Source: Fusibacter bizertensis
GTDB lineage: Bacteria; Bacillota; Clostridia; Peptostreptococcales; Acidaminobacteraceae
Direction of reading: 5' to 3'
Assembly: GCF_029914245.1 (NCBI RefSeq)
Contig: NZ_JARYZI010000003.1
Span: 310,001 to 374,000 of the forward strand
Length of the DNA: 64,000 nucleotides
Of the stretch, positions 62,579-64,000 are shown in pieces. A model generated the notes under the pieces. It was not told the origin of the DNA, did not search any database, and saw nothing but the letters and a program-made list of their open reading frames with translations. A program made the position numbers and the translations under genes. Within the stretch, counting starts at the first letter, position 1, and the number at the start of each line of letters is the position of its first letter.

Positions 62579-63751
62579 TTAAGAATTTCCTTCGCCCGAT
62601 TTTGATATTGCGAATTTAGTCGAGATTGGTCCAACAATTTCAGTCACTATTGTAGTAGCCAGTAAGATGGTGACTACAATTGTTCCTATATCACTGTTTG
62701 GAAACTCTCTATTTACAGTGATTGCTAAACCTACAGCAACCCCCACTTGAGACAATAAACCTAACCCAATATATTTTTTAACTGCTTGTGGTGCTTTTGA
62801 AATTGATGCCCCTAGCGAAGCCCCTGAAACTTTCCCTAAAATTCTAAACAATAGATATGCTACACCTAAAATTCCGATCTGAGGGATATATGAAAAATTC
62901 AATCTTGCTCCCGCTAATATGAAAAATGCGGCAACAATAGGTGGCGCAAAATTTTCAAGAATTGTAAATGCTTTTATCTTTTGTGGAGAAGTATTGGCTA
63001 CAATAATTCCCATCGCCATTGCTGACAATAACGGTGATAAACTAAACGCAGTAGCTAGACCGTCAAGCAAGAGTAATGAACCAATGATAAAAGGTAAAAG
63101 TTCGTTGTCTCTCTTTGAATATTGGATCAATACCGTTAATAGTAAACCTATGATTGCACCTACTACCAAAGAAAATATAATTTCAGAAATAGGAAGAAGC
63201 AATACTTTGTTAATTGAAAGTACCTCATTGTTGACAAATACTTTTGCAACAGCTGCTGCCATAGCATAAATAACGAGACAGATTGCATCATCAACTGCGA
63301 CAACGCCTAACAAAGTACTCGTTAATGGTCCTTTTGCGTTTTGTTCTCTTAATACCATAACAGTTGCAGCAGGTGCTGTTGCAGCTGAGACCGAGCCTAA
63401 AATCAATGAAATTGCCACATCTTTTGTAATTAAGAATGAAGCAATTGTAACCATTAAAAAAGCCCCAAAGGCTTCAAAAAACGCAATTATAAAAATTGAT
63501 TTTCCCAATTGTTTGATTACAGATAACTCAAGCTCACTACCGATATTAAACGCTATGATACATAATGCAAAGTCACTTAAAAATGCCATCTGATTGATTG
63601 AATCACCAGTAATGATATTAAGTCCCGAAACACCTAATAGCAATCCTCCGATTATATAACCAGCGACAGCAGGTACTTTCAGTTTGTTCATGATCTTACC
63701 ACCAACTACGCCTACTATAAGCGCAATCCCCAAAATAATAAACGGGTTCAT
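62579..63751 (-). CDS. CPA2-family cation/proton antiporter
   Basis: A 390-residue, 12-13 helix membrane protein of the KefB/NhaS-like CPA2 family. Typical features: PAVAGYIIGGLLLGVSGLN near the start (key GYIIGGLLLG), and LGVVAVDDAICLVIYAMA with the ion-binding Asp-Asp. It has no C-terminal RCK/TrkA-N domain, unlike KefB, so regulation by a separate small protein (the next gene) is plausible. Start at ATG 63751 with AAGGAG 8 bases upstream. The remaining 249 bases to the window end hold its promoter region and no gene that I can see. Confidence 0.9.
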   Translation of the reverse strand: MNPFIILGIALIVGVVGGKIMNKLKVPAVAGYIIGGLLLGVSGLNIITGDSINQMAFLSDFALCIIAFNIGSELELSVIKQLGKSIFIIAFFEAFGAFLMVTIASFLITKDVAISLILGSVSAATAPAATVMVLREQNAKGPLTSTLLGVVAVDDAICLVIYAMAAAVAKVFVNNEVLSINKVLLLPISEIIFSLVVGAIIGLLLTVLIQYSKRDNELLPFIIGSLLLLDGLATAFSLSPLLSAMAMGIIVANTSPQKIKAFTILENFAPPIVAAFFILAGARLNFSYIPQIGILGVAYLLFRILGKVSGASLGASISKAPQAVKKYIGLGLLSQVGVAVGLAITVNREFPNSDIGTIVVTILLATTIVTEIVGPISTKFAISKSGEGNS

Positions 63752-64000
63752 ATTGTACACTCCTTAATGCTGTTAAATTCCACAATATTATCAAAAGTAC
63801 AACAACCCATGAATCTATTGCAATTTCAATATATTGTTCTAATATATAGTCATTATAGCGCAATGATATATCAATTACAAACGATAATCAACAATATTAT
63901 GTCTATCACAGAAAAAACAACATAAAAACACTTATATTGTTCTATCTGCCAAACAATCTAAGAATTAATCCTCGTATTTATCACTTTTTAGCATTTGATT

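Overview
The window is AT-rich bacterial DNA with strong AGGAGG-type ribosome binding sites, short intergenic gaps, many T-tailed hairpin terminators and small translationally coupled operons. Together with an RsiV-like anti-sigma factor, a UPF0182 protein, an LTA-synthase-like sulfatase, YesM/YesN kinase and regulator genes, a bacteriohemerythrin and abundant GGDEF/EAL/HD-GYP proteins, this points to a low-GC Gram-positive, probably an anaerobic or microaerobic member of the Clostridia. The genus cannot be fixed from the sequence. No rRNA, tRNA, CRISPR array, prophage or insertion sequence was seen.

Left part (1-13300). After the 3' end of a CydC-like ABC exporter comes a catabolic block, all on the minus strand: a PucR-type regulator, an AllH-like protein (DUF2877), FdrA/AllF, a 56-residue protein that looks like a detached FdrA C-terminus, an AllG-like protein (DUF1116), carbamate kinase, a 12-helix permease, a CodA-like amidohydrolase and a complete TRAP transporter (DctP, DctQ, DctM). 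The AllFGH plus carbamate kinase set matches the oxamate carbamoyltransferase route, in which a carbamoyl group passes to carbamoyl phosphate and then yields ATP. No allantoinase or allantoate hydrolase is present, so the entry substrate is open. Two palindromes sharing AATGACCAT arms sit at the two ends of the core operon.

Middle part (13300-33800). This holds an ECF sigma/anti-sigma pair with a recognisable ECF-type promoter, a DEAD-box helicase with a repetitive tail, a DMT permease, two convergent relatives of the CC/Se-motif family, arginase and a Gfo/Idh/MocA oxidoreductase. Next is an unusual three-gene operon (ICMT-like membrane protein, GH3-type acyl-adenylase, 7TM-GAF-degenerate GGDEF-HD-GYP protein). 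A bacteriohemerythrin, a Cache-GGDEF-EAL protein, a histidine kinase divergent from an RpfG-like HD-GYP response regulator, a cytochrome-b5-like lipoprotein and a divergent peptide deformylase follow.

Right part (33900-64000). A CcdA - Met-rich TlpA-like thioredoxin - MsrAB lipoprotein operon appears built for repair of oxidised methionine outside the membrane, followed closely by a YesN/YesM two-component pair. Next are a TetR-controlled ABC-2 exporter with a clustered operator, a divergent ABC exporter, and a 490-bp repeat-bearing gap leading to a UPF0182 protein. A glycosyltransferase/flippase operon and a CheY plus GGDEF-EAL operon with a structured leader come next. Then follow a metallophosphoesterase that has lost one metal site, paired with an unknown protein, a ZIP transporter, and a nickel/cobalt ECF transporter (CbiMN, CbiQ, CbiO) with DUF3842 and an LTA-synthase-like protein. 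The window closes with a YkvA-like protein, an iron-sulfur aldo/keto reductase, and a CPA2 antiporter followed by a PII-like protein.
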